Origin: Verrucomicrobiota bacterium
Lineage (GTDB): Bacteria; Verrucomicrobiota; Verrucomicrobiia; Limisphaerales; UBA9464
Length of the DNA stretch: 64,000 bases
Assembly (NCBI GenBank): GCA_017309115.1
Contig: JAFLEF010000002.1
Coordinates: forward strand, 124,001 to 188,000
Direction: 5' to 3'
Below, piece after piece: positions 55,609-64,000 of the stretch. Within the stretch, counting starts at the first letter, position 1. Every line of letters begins with the position of its first letter. The translations under genes were made by a program, and so were the position numbers. The notes beneath the pieces were generated by a model. That model saw only the letters and a list, made by a program, of their open reading frames with translations. It was not told the DNA's origin and did no database searches.

Positions 55609-56799
55609 ATGACACTTCATCTCCACTTTCTGGACCTTGGGCCCATTGCCCACACAAAACTGCTCATGACCCAGTTCTGGTCCGCAAAAGAAGGATCTGA
55701 GCCCGCGACGGTCACATTCAATGGTTTCAAGTTGGATAAGACTGCAGTTTCAACCAAAGGGAATCCTAAAGCGTTTTGTCAGCTAATCCTGCAACAAGAA
55801 CCCATCAAAGGACGACTAGCAACATCACTTTATGACAACGCTCGAAGAGCTAGCGGGAAAGGAAACAGCAATTGGATTCAACTCATTTTCGGACTCCGGG
55901 ACGGAAAACCTCTACCAAGATCGCTACTAGAATACTCACGACACGAATGCAAACTGGGCCCAAGTCTTATTGACGCTGACATCAAATGCTTCCTCCACTC
56001 TTCGCCAACAAAGCTCGCCCGAGCATTTAACAGTGACTTGGGACGTCCCTTTGGCTCAGGAAACTCAGACCAATTGACTGACCAACCCGCGCTCAATAGG
56101 GAGCAAATGGAAAGGCTACGAACTCGGATTCTAGGAAATGTTCAAATCCAAGAACTCGACATCGAAGTGATGAAAAACTCCATCGGATCATGGAGAGCAT
56201 CTAACCAACCAGCGGTGTTGCCTATATCAGCGAAGGATATTTTCAGATTGAAAACCAAGATGACAGGGGAAGCTCACGTCTACGTTCTTTGGCTGGATAA
56301 CGTCAGTAGGTCAGTTATTCCGATCTTTCCCTGGCTTCCCACGCCGAACCGTCGATGGCTGGACCCGCAAGCAAGTGAGCGCGACAGGCCAAGAGCGCAA
56401 CTCGCTTTACCAGAGGAGTACCGCGACGAATTACCGAGGGATGCCAGTCAACTCCAATCGATCGGGCCCGAAGGTGCTGAAATCGTTGTGGTGCTTGTCA
56501 ATCAGACAAGGCTAAATCTTGAAAAGCTTCAGAATCACTTTACCAAGTTACCGGCCCAATATTTGGATCGGATCCCGTCCCGAATAGAGAATGAGTGCGA
56601 ACTGGTTCAGATAGAAACAGGAACAACGGCAAAAACTGCTGGGCTCAATTTAGCTCCCGAACCAGAGCACGATTATATTGCACGTCTTGCCACTTGGTTA
56701 GGCCGTCTACAGCTCTGGGTCGACGATGCACAAATGCTCGTCATTCCAACAAAAGGAGGCAGCAACTCTTGCCGCAATTCGGAAATAATATCGACTTAA
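55609..56799 (+). CDS. Unknown protein paired with the CHAT protease
   Basis: A 396-residue protein I do not recognise. The middle part, TKMTGEAHVYVLWLDNVSRSVIPIFPW, resembles beta-rich DUF4384-like modules found with caspase-like and CHAT proteins, but this is a weak call. There is no signal peptide or membrane helix. The stop is 13 bp before the CHAT gene's start and both genes share an AT-richer composition than the rest of the island, so they form one module, probably acquired together. Candidates for its role are sensor, substrate or regulator of the CHAT protein. Confidence 0.75.
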   Translation: MTLHLHFLDLGPIAHTKLLMTQFWSAKEGSEPATVTFNGFKLDKTAVSTKGNPKAFCQLILQQEPIKGRLATSLYDNARRASGKGNSNWIQLIFGLRDGKPLPRSLLEYSRHECKLGPSLIDADIKCFLHSSPTKLARAFNSDLGRPFGSGNSDQLTDQPALNREQMERLRTRILGNVQIQELDIEVMKNSIGSWRASNQPAVLPISAKDIFRLKTKMTGEAHVYVLWLDNVSRSVIPIFPWLPTPNRRWLDPQASERDRPRAQLALPEEYRDELPRDASQLQSIGPEGAEIVVVLVNQTRLNLEKLQNHFTKLPAQYLDRIPSRIENECELVQIETGTTAKTAGLNLAPEPEHDYIARLATWLGRLQLWVDDAQMLVIPTKGGSNSCRNSEIIST

Positions 56800-56812
56800 G
56801 TAATCAGCCGCC

Positions 56813-59800
56813 ATGAATGAGGTTGACTGGTATCACAAGGAATGCATCGCACAACTCAAGGCCACCGGCGACTGGGTTGGCCTCTTGCGGCACTATGTTG
56901 GCCATCACGGTTATGAACCAGCTATTCGTGGTGCAATCGACCTTCTCCAAGCGGGGGCTCAAGGAGCTGATTCTTTTGAGGCTCGCCTTGCTGACTTCCT
57001 GATGTCGAGGAACAATAGCACCTCTCTCAAACAGTTTTGGGCCTTCACGCTCAACAAGCTCAATGAGCAGAAGCCAGAAGTGCAACATGGTCTGCTCTTT
57101 GTTCACAGCTTCCTCCTGGGATCAATGTTTGGGACTTCAAGCAGAGACTTTGTGGAGGAATCCGACCTATTGGCCAACATAACTGTTTCGGCTCTGGCTC
57201 ACTCTATAGAGATGGCGGAATCCATAGGCGATTTTGCAGTCGCTACAACACTCATTTTGGTCGAAAGTGCCTCGCTGAGGTACCGTCTCAGCAAAGAGGA
57301 TCGTCTGGGGCACGCACTTGCAGCATTTGAGTACAGCAAGTTTCTTGCAGGCAAGAATCGGAAAATATTCCTGCCTCGACTCGCAGACTGCGCAAGACTC
57401 CTGGCATACGCTCGCGCGGAAATGGCACAAATAACTGAAGCAACAGTCTCTGGTCTTGACGCTTTTGAACTAACAAAAGAGCTCTACCTCCAAAACGGCG
57501 TCAGTTTTCTACCTCAGTTTGCAGACTCCACTAAGTTTATGGGCGACATTGTCGCAATGAGTGGAAATCATAAGGTAGCGCTAAAGTGGAGAATCGTCGC
57601 GCTTAACCTTTTTCGAAGACTGGCCCGCGAAGGGTTAGACGATAGCCCGATTCCTCAGGCGTTGACCTTGTCATCCGTTGGGGAAAGCTTGCTGGAGTTG
57701 AGTCGCTATTCTGGAGCCTTAAAGGCATTTTATATTGCAACAGAAAAGCTCTCAACCATTGAAGGCTCCAAATCACGTTCAGTTCTAGCAACGCGCTTCT
57801 CAGCTCAATTCGGCGTGGCGCGATGCTTGTTCGCCCTGGGGCAGCACACAGATTCGGTTGAGACATTGGAGAGGCTTATTCAGGAATACACTGCACTTTC
57901 GCAGCCTCGCCAGATCTATCTCTGCGGTGTCGCCGCTCGAGTATACTTTATGCTATCGCAGCTATATGTATTCAAGGTGCCCCGCTTCTGGGAGTCCTTT
58001 GGACTGCGAGCTGGTTCCGTCGGGCGCTATGTGAATGCTATTATTCAGAGGTTTCTTACTGTACAGGTAGGGTGCCTAGAGCTTGACGCACTTGAAAACG
58101 CGGCAACTTGCTTCGAACTGGATGGCGAGAAACTTAAACACGATCTGAATCGAAGTGTTTATCGTGAATCAGTGCTGCCTATTTATGAGAAGATGGTCTC
58201 CTGTTCTACGAGGTTGCTAAAATTGGGCTCTTTTAACTTCAAGGCTGAGCGCTGTCTTATCAGCGCTTGCGAAGGTCTTCGGCAACGTATGATCCTTGAT
58301 CGTTTTCGGACAGAGGTTTTTAACCCGAACGCTCCTGAAGAGATTATTGAGGATTGGCGTCTTGCATTTCAGAGGGTGCAGTCTGCCAGAATGGAGTTGG
58401 ATAACTTTGAGCTAAACTGGAGTGATAGTCGACTTGGCGACAAAAGTGGGTCATTATGCTCTACTACAGGAGCAGGAGATCCTAATCTTCAAGAATCTGA
58501 GGATAAAGCAAGAGTGGCGGCGATCGAAGCGTTGTCCCGCAAGCTTCAGGAGGCGGAAATTGCTCACCGTATAGCCCTTACTTGCGTGCAATACCATGAT
58601 CCCGATTTCAATCCGATTGGGGGTGTAGCTATCTCTGGAATCCAAGATGCACGAATTCTGTTTGAGAAGCATCCGTCTACTGTGTTTATCGAGTATGTGG
58701 TTACCGATGACAATGGATGGGCAGTGTTAATATGGGGCAAGCGTGTTCGTGTGGTACGGTTGTCATCCGTTTCAAAGGATGCGGTTGATAAGCTTTTCGC
58801 GCTTTGGATGGATGGCTATACCGCCGCATCTACTGACAGCGAAATGTGTCAATTAGAAATTGCCGCGTGGGGTGATGGATTGAAAAGCAAGCTTTCGGAG
58901 CTGGCTCGCATATTAGTATGGCCTGTACTAAAGGAGATAAAGTGGTGTGAATCGAAGTGGGGTTTACGGGCTAGTTCAATGATTATATGCCCTCATCTCC
59001 ACATGAATTGGTTTCCATTTCATGCCATGCCTATAGATTCAAGCGGGAGCATATGTTTAATTGATAAGTATCAAGTCTCGTATACCCCAAGTCTTTCGAT
59101 TCTGTGCAAGTGTGCTGGTAGACGTCGAGGTGCCGGTCGCCGCTACATGATCGGAGATCCAACGGAAGATTTGGTCTTTATGGGTGTGGCTACAGAAGCC
59201 TTTCGGCATAGGGATTCTAAAGCGATCGTGTGCCACGGGGGTAGCGCTACTGCAGAATTCGTGGTCGCTACATCTGGAGAAATGGAGTCGATTGATGTTT
59301 GGGCACATATCGTTTCGGCAAGTGATCCAATGGCTTCTGGAATAGTATTCGGGAGTGGGGCTCCTCTGAGGCTCGATGATATATACAAGCGGGTGCGGTT
59401 TCCGTTGTCACCAAATATCGTCCTCAATGGATGCGATAGCGGCACGGTTGCGGTAGCCCGGACGCTAGCAGGCGACAAGGGGTTAACCAGAGTTGAGCAG
59501 CGAATGAAGATGGATTTCGATGGATTGCCTATGGGGTTCCTCTTTGCTGGAGCTAGTTCTGTGGTCAGCACTTTGTGGAAAGTCTATGACCTCTCTGCAG
59601 CTCTCCTAATGGATCGATATCAACAGGAAATGGCCTCCGATGGAGCCACGCCGGTGGCTGCGCTTCGCCGGGCGAGCCTATGGCTTAGGTATGAAATTTG
59701 CAATGGCGAGCAACTTGTTAAAGTAGGTGAAGATCTGTTGCGAAGGGTTCCAGCAGCATGGGCAGATAGATTCCCTGAGCGAATGGAGCATTGCAGGTGG

Positions 59801-59923
59801 TATCTGGGCAACGTGGCAGCGGAGCATCCGGATGATCCGCCGTTTGCATCGCCGATTCATTGGGCAAGTCACTTCGTGACCGGCTGGTGCTGGGATCCAG
59901 TGGACTTTACGGGGAAGAGATAG
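56813..59923 (+). CDS. CHAT-domain caspase-like protease with TPR-like N-terminus
   Basis: A 1036-residue protein. Residues 1-560 are helical, TPR-like repeats (FLLGSMFGTSSRDFVEESD, LESLLELSRYSGALKAFYIATEKL-type phrases). A CHAT domain occupies the C-terminal 350: the catalytic His is H832 in DVWAHIVSASDP and the nucleophile C874 in IVLNGCDSGTVAVA, spaced as in caspase-like peptidases, with LFAGASSVVSTLWKV after it. Both residues are present, so it should be active. CHAT proteins act in bacterial abortive-infection and gasdermin-type systems, and the mobile-island context suits a defence role; that is inference. Confidence 0.85.
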   Translation: MNEVDWYHKECIAQLKATGDWVGLLRHYVGHHGYEPAIRGAIDLLQAGAQGADSFEARLADFLMSRNNSTSLKQFWAFTLNKLNEQKPEVQHGLLFVHSFLLGSMFGTSSRDFVEESDLLANITVSALAHSIEMAESIGDFAVATTLILVESASLRYRLSKEDRLGHALAAFEYSKFLAGKNRKIFLPRLADCARLLAYARAEMAQITEATVSGLDAFELTKELYLQNGVSFLPQFADSTKFMGDIVAMSGNHKVALKWRIVALNLFRRLAREGLDDSPIPQALTLSSVGESLLELSRYSGALKAFYIATEKLSTIEGSKSRSVLATRFSAQFGVARCLFALGQHTDSVETLERLIQEYTALSQPRQIYLCGVAARVYFMLSQLYVFKVPRFWESFGLRAGSVGRYVNAIIQRFLTVQVGCLELDALENAATCFELDGEKLKHDLNRSVYRESVLPIYEKMVSCSTRLLKLGSFNFKAERCLISACEGLRQRMILDRFRTEVFNPNAPEEIIEDWRLAFQRVQSARMELDNFELNWSDSRLGDKSGSLCSTTGAGDPNLQESEDKARVAAIEALSRKLQEAEIAHRIALTCVQYHDPDFNPIGGVAISGIQDARILFEKHPSTVFIEYVVTDDNGWAVLIWGKRVRVVRLSSVSKDAVDKLFALWMDGYTAASTDSEMCQLEIAAWGDGLKSKLSELARILVWPVLKEIKWCESKWGLRASSMIICPHLHMNWFPFHAMPIDSSGSICLIDKYQVSYTPSLSILCKCAGRRRGAGRRYMIGDPTEDLVFMGVATEAFRHRDSKAIVCHGGSATAEFVVATSGEMESIDVWAHIVSASDPMASGIVFGSGAPLRLDDIYKRVRFPLSPNIVLNGCDSGTVAVARTLAGDKGLTRVEQRMKMDFDGLPMGFLFAGASSVVSTLWKVYDLSAALLMDRYQQEMASDGATPVAALRRASLWLRYEICNGEQLVKVGEDLLRRVPAAWADRFPERMEHCRWYLGNVAAEHPDDPPFASPIHWASHFVTGWCWDPVDFTGKR

Positions 59924-60079
59924 CCACTAGAGGCGCCCGAATAGGCAGATCCGCCTAAACCGGGTAAGGTAGCTTTAATGCGTTTGGAACACCCGTTCCG
60001 TTCGGTGCGGGAACGTGGAGCATGGCGTGGTCCCTGCCGATCAGAGGAAGTCATGAACGAAGAAGAAGGAGAAGAAGCC

Positions 60080-60415
60080 ATGCCCAACATCGAGAACACC
60101 CCCAAGTCCGCCCGTCCCGTCCAGGAGATCCGCCTCGGGCGGGTCAAGGCCGCCATCTGGGTCAATCGCACCCGCGAGGGCGTCATCTACAACGTCACGT
60201 TCGAGCGCTCGTACAAGGACGGCGAGACTTGGAAGACCTCGACGTCCTTCGGTCGCGATGACCTGCTCAAGGTCGCCAAACTCGCCGATCAGGCGCATTC
60301 GTGGATGACCCAATCGGGTGCCACCGCGCACCTGAGTCCGGACTTCTGCCAGGGGAGGCTTCCGGACAAGCCGTCTCCCACACCTTCCCCGAACCGCCGA
60401 CGGTCGGACGGATAA
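60080..60415 (+). CDS. Small conserved protein of mobile elements
   Basis: A 111-residue protein from ATG 60080, chosen for AAGGAG eight bases upstream; ATG 60053 is in frame 9 codons earlier. The core IRLGRVKAAIWVNRT, VIYNVTFERSYKDG, TWKTSTSFGRDDLLKVAKLADQAHSWM matches a small protein family I have seen on PVC and proteobacterial integrative elements, without a known function. The tail after about 85 is low-complexity and basic. Confidence 0.75.
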   Translation: MPNIENTPKSARPVQEIRLGRVKAAIWVNRTREGVIYNVTFERSYKDGETWKTSTSFGRDDLLKVAKLADQAHSWMTQSGATAHLSPDFCQGRLPDKPSPTPSPNRRRSDG

Positions 60416-60482
60416 CCAGAGAGGAGAGAGGAGCGCACTGGTCTTCGAAGTCTTCGTCCTCACAATCGGTCCAGATCTGGGC

Positions 60483-60924
60483 GTGATCATCCGATTTTTC
60501 AAACCTTCGGGATTCCTCTCGAACTACTTCCGCTGGCCTTTCGTCCTGAAATGCCGTCGCTGGGAGAACGTGGAGCACTTCTACCAGGCGGCGAAGTTCG
60601 TTCATGACCCGGCGCGGTTTACGGCCATCTGCCGACATGCTGACCCGGATGCCGCCAAGGGCTTTGCCCGGGAGCACCGGGCGGCGTGGAGTCCCGATTG
60701 GGACCTGGTGAAGGTGTCGGTCATGCAGGAGGCTCTGCGGGCCAAGTTCGGCCAGTCCGCCCTCCTGACTCGGGAACTCCTCGCCACTGGTGATGCCACC
60801 TTGGAGGAGGGAGGAGGCATCGCCTTACGATGCGTTCTGGGGAATCGGTCCATCGTGGAATGGTGAGAACCGGCTTGGCCGCCTGCTCATGGAGCTGCGC
60901 GCAGAACTGCGCAGAGAGACTTAA
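60483..60924 (+). pseudogene. NADAR (YbiA-like) protein gene, frameshifted near its 3' end
   Basis: NADAR proteins act on ADP-ribose-type N-glycosides. The frame from GTG 60483 reads a good N-terminal domain (FFKPSGFLSNYFRWPF, WENVEHFYQAAKFVHDP, LLATGDATLEEGGGIA). Its predicted stop at 60866 gives an aberrant tail. A +1 shift at about 60825/60826 (TT in GCCTTACGAT) restores the conserved end YDAFWGIGP, NGENRLGRLLMELR, to TAA 60922-60924. So a one-base insertion, real or a sequencing error, breaks the gene. If real it is a recent inactivation. NADAR has been linked to phage defence and toxin-antitoxin ADP-ribosylation. Confidence 0.82.
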
Positions 60925-61023
60925 GCCAACTCCAAGCCCGTCCGAACGCCGCACCGCACGCTTTTCTCCGCCCCCGCATAACTCCTTCCGGAGCCGCTTC
61001 ACGGGTTCCCAAGGAGTTGTGCC

Positions 61024-64000
61024 ATGAATCGCCTTTCGCTGCGCCGCGCCGACAGCTCGCGGCAACTGGATCTGTTTTCGTTTGTCCCGGCGGTCTTGCC
61101 TCGTCGGCAACCCGCGCCCGAGGAGGCACCGGTAGTCCTCCCGTTTCCTGACCGGTCTATCCCACCGGAACCAAGGACACCTGAGCCTCCTCCCATCATC
61201 GATCTCCGCGAGTCCGGCCCGTTCCGGATCCTTGACCGGCACAAAGTTGGCGAAGGCACCCTTCTCCAGAAGTGCCGCGACAACCTGGCCGCGTTGACTC
61301 TCCTCAAGCGCCTGGAATCCGATGCACGCCCCGCCACCCACGAGGAACGCGCCGTGCTTGTGCGTTACGTCGGCTGGGGCGGGTTGCCTCAGGTCTTCGA
61401 CGAACGGAACCCGAACTGGACCGAGGAACGCACGGAACTCCGTCGTCTCCTCTCCGACGAGGAATTCCGTTCCGCCCGTGCGTCCACCCTCAACGCCCAT
61501 TACACGGCCGCTCCCGTCATCCGCGCCATGTACGCCGCTCTCGAACAGTTCGGGTTCGCTGGCGGACGGGTGCTCGAACCTGCCTGCGGCCTCGGCCACT
61601 TCCTCGGCCTGATGCCCGAAGCCATGCGGGAACGGTCCACCTTCACCGGCATCGAGCTCGACGGTCTCACCACCCGGCTCGCCCGTGCGCTGTATCCTGA
61701 GGCCGACCTCCGTCACTCGCCGTTCGAGGAGACCCGGATGCAACCCGACTCCTTCGACCTCGCGGTCTCCAATGTCCCGTTCGGCGACTATCGCCCCTTC
61801 GATCCCCGGTTCCCCAAGCTCCTCATCCACGACTACTTCTTCGCCGCCGCCCTCGCCTGGGTTCGTCCCGGCGGGTTGATCGCCTTCATCACCTCGCGCG
61901 GCACCCTCGACAAGCAGGACGCCACCTTGCGCGACCACGTCTTCGCCCAGGCCGACCTGCTGGGTGCCATCCGTCTCCCGAACACCGCCTTCAAGGAGAA
62001 CGCCAACACCGAGGTCACCACCGATATCGTGTTTCTGCGGAAACGCCTGCCCGGGGAGGCCCCCTCGGGTTCGCCGTGGCGGGAGCTGGCTCCCATCCGG
62101 AACTCCGTCGGCGACACCATCCCGGTGAACGAATACTTCGCCGCCCATCCTGACCGTATGCTTGGCGAAATGCGCCTGGCCGGCCGGATGTACCGGCAAC
62201 AGGAGCCCACCCTGGTGCCCAATGGCCGCGACCTGTCCGAACACTTGGCCGAAGTCGTCCGGCAACTCCCATCGGCCTGCTACCGCCCGGCCGATCTGGC
62301 CCCTGCCGTATCGACTGCCTTATCCATCGAAGCCCCTCCAGCTCCGGAAACGGTCAAACCCCACGCCTTCACCCTCGTCCATGGACGCCTAGCCCGACGC
62401 GAAGGCGACACGTTGGTCCTCCTGTCCAGCTTGTCCGAGTCCGCTGCCCAACGGCTTCGTGGACTCGTCCGCGTTCGTGACGCCCTGAGACACTGTCTCC
62501 AGACCCAATGGCAGGATCAGCCCGAGGACGATCAACTCAGCGCCCGTGCTGCCCTCAACCAGGCCTACGACGCGTTCGTCACCCGCTTCGGCCCGCTTTC
62601 CGGACGCTCCAACGTCTCCGCTTTCCGCGGCGATCCCGACCTGCCGCTGCTCCTTTCCCTCGAACACTTCGACCGCGAGTCCGGTACTGCCACCAAGGTC
62701 GCCATCTTCCGGGAGCGCACCATCGCCCCGCGCCCGCCGCCTCCCGAGATTCGCGACGCCCGTTCCGCCCTCCTCGTTACCCTCGCCGAGCGCGGCCGGG
62801 TCGACGTGGAACATCTCTCCCGCCTCCTGCACCTCGACGAGGCCGACGCCCTCCGGGAACTACAAGGCGTCGTCTTCCTCAACCCGTCCACCCAAGCCTG
62901 GGAAACCGACGACGAATACCTCTCCGGCAACGTCCGGGAGAAACTCCGGGCCGCCGAGGCCGCCGCGGCGAACGATCCCCGCTTCCATCCCAACGTTGAG
63001 GCCCTGCGCTCTGTCCAGCCGGAGGATTTGACCCCGGCGGAGATTGATGCCCGCCTGGGCAGCGCGTGGATTCCGGTCGCGGATGTCGCCGCCTTCGCCG
63101 AAGCATTGCTGGGCGAACGGGGTGTCGAGATCACTCATTCCGACCTCATCGGCAGTTGGGCGGTGAAGGGTTCCTGGAACGTCCGGATCTCCGTCGCCAA
63201 CACCACCGAATGGGGCACCGACCGCCGGTCCGCCCTCGATCTCCTCGAAGACGCGCTCAATCTCCGGACACCCACGATCTACGACCACGATCCCGTGAAT
63301 GACCGAATGATCGTCAACGGCCCCGCCACCGAGGCCGCTCGGGATCGGCAGCAGAAGCTGAAGGACCGGTTCCAGTCCTGGCTCTGGGAGGACGATGCCC
63401 GGCGGGAACGCCTCTGCCGGCTCTACAACGACCGCTTCAATGCCATCCGGCTCCGCACCTTCAACGGCGATCACCTGCGACTGCCCGGCGCCAGCCACGC
63501 CGTCGTGCTGCGTCCGCACCAGAAGGCCGCCGTCTGGCGCATCCTCCAGACTCCCAACACCCTCCTCGCCCACGTCGTCGGGGCTGGGAAGACCTACACA
63601 ATGGTGGCCGCCGCCATGGAACTGAAGCGGCTCGGGCTCGCCCGCAAACCGCTTTTCGTGGTCCCCAACCACATGCTGGAACAGTTCTCCTCCGAACTCC
63701 TCACGCTCTACCCGGCGGCGACCATTCTCGTCGCCTCCAAGGAAGACTTCGAGAAGGAGCGCCGCCAGACGCTCATGAGCCGCATCGCCACCGGCAACTG
63801 GGACGCCGTCATCGTCACGCATTCCGGGTTCGAGCGGATCCCGCTCAGCCAGGGCACGCAGGAAGCCTTCTTCACCGAGCAGATTGAGGCCCTGGAGAAC
63901 GCCATCACCGAGCAGCAACGCGAGGATCGGGGTTCCCTGATCGTGAAGGAGCTGGAGAAGGCGAAGAAACGGCTGGAAACCAAGCTCAAGGAACTCCTCG
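61024..64000 (+). CDS. N6-DNA methylase/helicase fusion protein (5' part)
   Basis: An open frame starts at ATG 61024, behind AAGGAG at 61010, and runs off the window: 992 codons with no stop. An N6-methylase domain has the SAM loop RVLEPACGLGHFLG near 183 and the motif NVPFG at 250 (like NPPF/Y). After a long middle, a helicase domain begins: LRPHQKAAVWRIL, then Walker A GAGKTYT with K856, FVVPNHMLEQF and VIVTHSGFERI. Such methylase-helicase proteins (1500+ residues) are carried by large plasmids and integrative elements and may protect or repair element DNA. DISARM- or BREX-like roles cannot be judged without the C-terminus. Confidence 0.88.
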   Translation, partial: MNRLSLRRADSSRQLDLFSFVPAVLPRRQPAPEEAPVVLPFPDRSIPPEPRTPEPPPIIDLRESGPFRILDRHKVGEGTLLQKCRDNLAALTLLKRLESDARPATHEERAVLVRYVGWGGLPQVFDERNPNWTEERTELRRLLSDEEFRSARASTLNAHYTAAPVIRAMYAALEQFGFAGGRVLEPACGLGHFLGLMPEAMRERSTFTGIELDGLTTRLARALYPEADLRHSPFEETRMQPDSFDLAVSNVPFGDYRPFDPRFPKLLIHDYFFAAALAWVRPGGLIAFITSRGTLDKQDATLRDHVFAQADLLGAIRLPNTAFKENANTEVTTDIVFLRKRLPGEAPSGSPWRELAPIRNSVGDTIPVNEYFAAHPDRMLGEMRLAGRMYRQQEPTLVPNGRDLSEHLAEVVRQLPSACYRPADLAPAVSTALSIEAPPAPETVKPHAFTLVHGRLARREGDTLVLLSSLSESAAQRLRGLVRVRDALRHCLQTQWQDQPEDDQLSARAALNQAYDAFVTRFGPLSGRSNVSAFRGDPDLPLLLSLEHFDRESGTATKVAIFRERTIAPRPPPPEIRDARSALLVTLAERGRVDVEHLSRLLHLDEADALRELQGVVFLNPSTQAWETDDEYLSGNVREKLRAAEAAAANDPRFHPNVEALRSVQPEDLTPAEIDARLGSAWIPVADVAAFAEALLGERGVEITHSDLIGSWAVKGSWNVRISVANTTEWGTDRRSALDLLEDALNLRTPTIYDHDPVNDRMIVNGPATEAARDRQQKLKDRFQSWLWEDDARRERLCRLYNDRFNAIRLRTFNGDHLRLPGASHAVVLRPHQKAAVWRILQTPNTLLAHVVGAGKTYTMVAAAMELKRLGLARKPLFVVPNHMLEQFSSELLTLYPAATILVASKEDFEKERRQTLMSRIATGNWDAVIVTHSGFERIPLSQGTQEAFFTEQIEALENAITEQQREDRGSLIVKELEKAKKRLETKLKELL

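Larger units (their letters stand above)
53403..64000. mobile_element. Left part of an integrative element at tRNA-Cys
   Basis: From the tRNA-Cys 3' end to the window end all genes point forward and are accessory: tyrosine recombinase, RadC-family protein, CHAT module, a small protein of mobile-element type, a NADAR gene and an N6-methylase/helicase fusion. The host-type housekeeping and PVC genes stop at the tRNA. Base composition is uneven: the CHAT pair (55609-59923) is visibly AT-richer than its flanks. The right end is outside the window, so size and mobility are unknown. No conjugation genes are seen yet. Confidence 0.7.

Noticed and set aside
55503..55700. Short frame overlapping the start of the CHAT partner gene
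   Set aside because: It is out of frame with the longer gene from ATG 55609 and shows no protein-like pattern.
60721..62265. A 514-codon reverse frame opposite the methylase-helicase gene
   Set aside because: The forward frame has methylase and helicase motifs and no stop; the reverse one has none.
1..64000. CRISPR arrays, insertion sequences or rRNA genes
   Set aside because: No regularly spaced direct repeats, transposase motifs or rRNA-like stretches were seen by eye; only one tRNA was found.

Overview
The window looks like chromosomal DNA of a GC-rich member of the Verrucomicrobiota (PVC superphylum). The evidence is a planctomycete-type cytochrome cluster (DUF1501, PSD1 and PVC-type CxxCH proteins), an ECF sigma factor and a Ser/Thr kinase-TPR protein of types common in PVC bacteria, and a secreted protein with the LQSSPSL...YFRAR tail seen in many verrucomicrobial exported proteins. 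Species cannot be assigned from the sequence.

Layout. 1-11 kb: mostly forward housekeeping genes (hisF end, DUF486 protein, hisI, moaE, a NhaD-like antiporter, sulfotransferase, msrB, cardiolipin synthase, BAX inhibitor-1 protein, typA). 11-19 kb: reverse-strand PVC cytochrome block. 19-22.7 kb: proB, mazG, an alpha/beta hydrolase, an ECF sigma factor and a DUF2934 protein. 22.8-29.9 kb: a tightly coupled reverse-strand operon matching the functionally unassigned STM4011-STM4015 family set. It holds two radical SAM enzymes, a sulfatase-like hydrolase, a HAD phosphatase, an ATP-grasp-like protein and a WGR/LRR protein, preceded by a DUF6745-like protein and a small His/Glu-rich protein. 30-39 kb: a reverse-strand catabolic-looking cluster (VOC protein, beta-keto acid cleavage enzyme, duplicated carboxymuconolactone decarboxylase, isochorismatase-type hydrolase, ABM protein, amidohydrolase, alginate-export-like porin, cupin). 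39-46.6 kb: signalling genes (FixJ-like regulator coupled to a propeller sensor kinase, then a Ser/Thr kinase with TPRs and a possible 57-codon ORF after its stop). 46.8-53 kb: ClC transporter, methyltransferase and membrane protein, a probable serine-hydrolase remnant, and a large secreted duplicated protein.

53.3-64 kb: tRNA-Cys is followed at once by a tyrosine recombinase gene and accessory genes, which I read as the left end of an integrative element that continues past the window. It carries a RadC-family protein, a visibly AT-richer two-gene CHAT-protease module, a small protein of a type I associate with mobile elements, a frameshifted NADAR gene, and the start of a very long N6-DNA-methylase/helicase fusion (61024 to the window end).

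The least understood systems are the radical SAM operon with its DUF6745-like pair and the CHAT pair in the island. Family names come from recognition of motifs and gene order; no database search was run.
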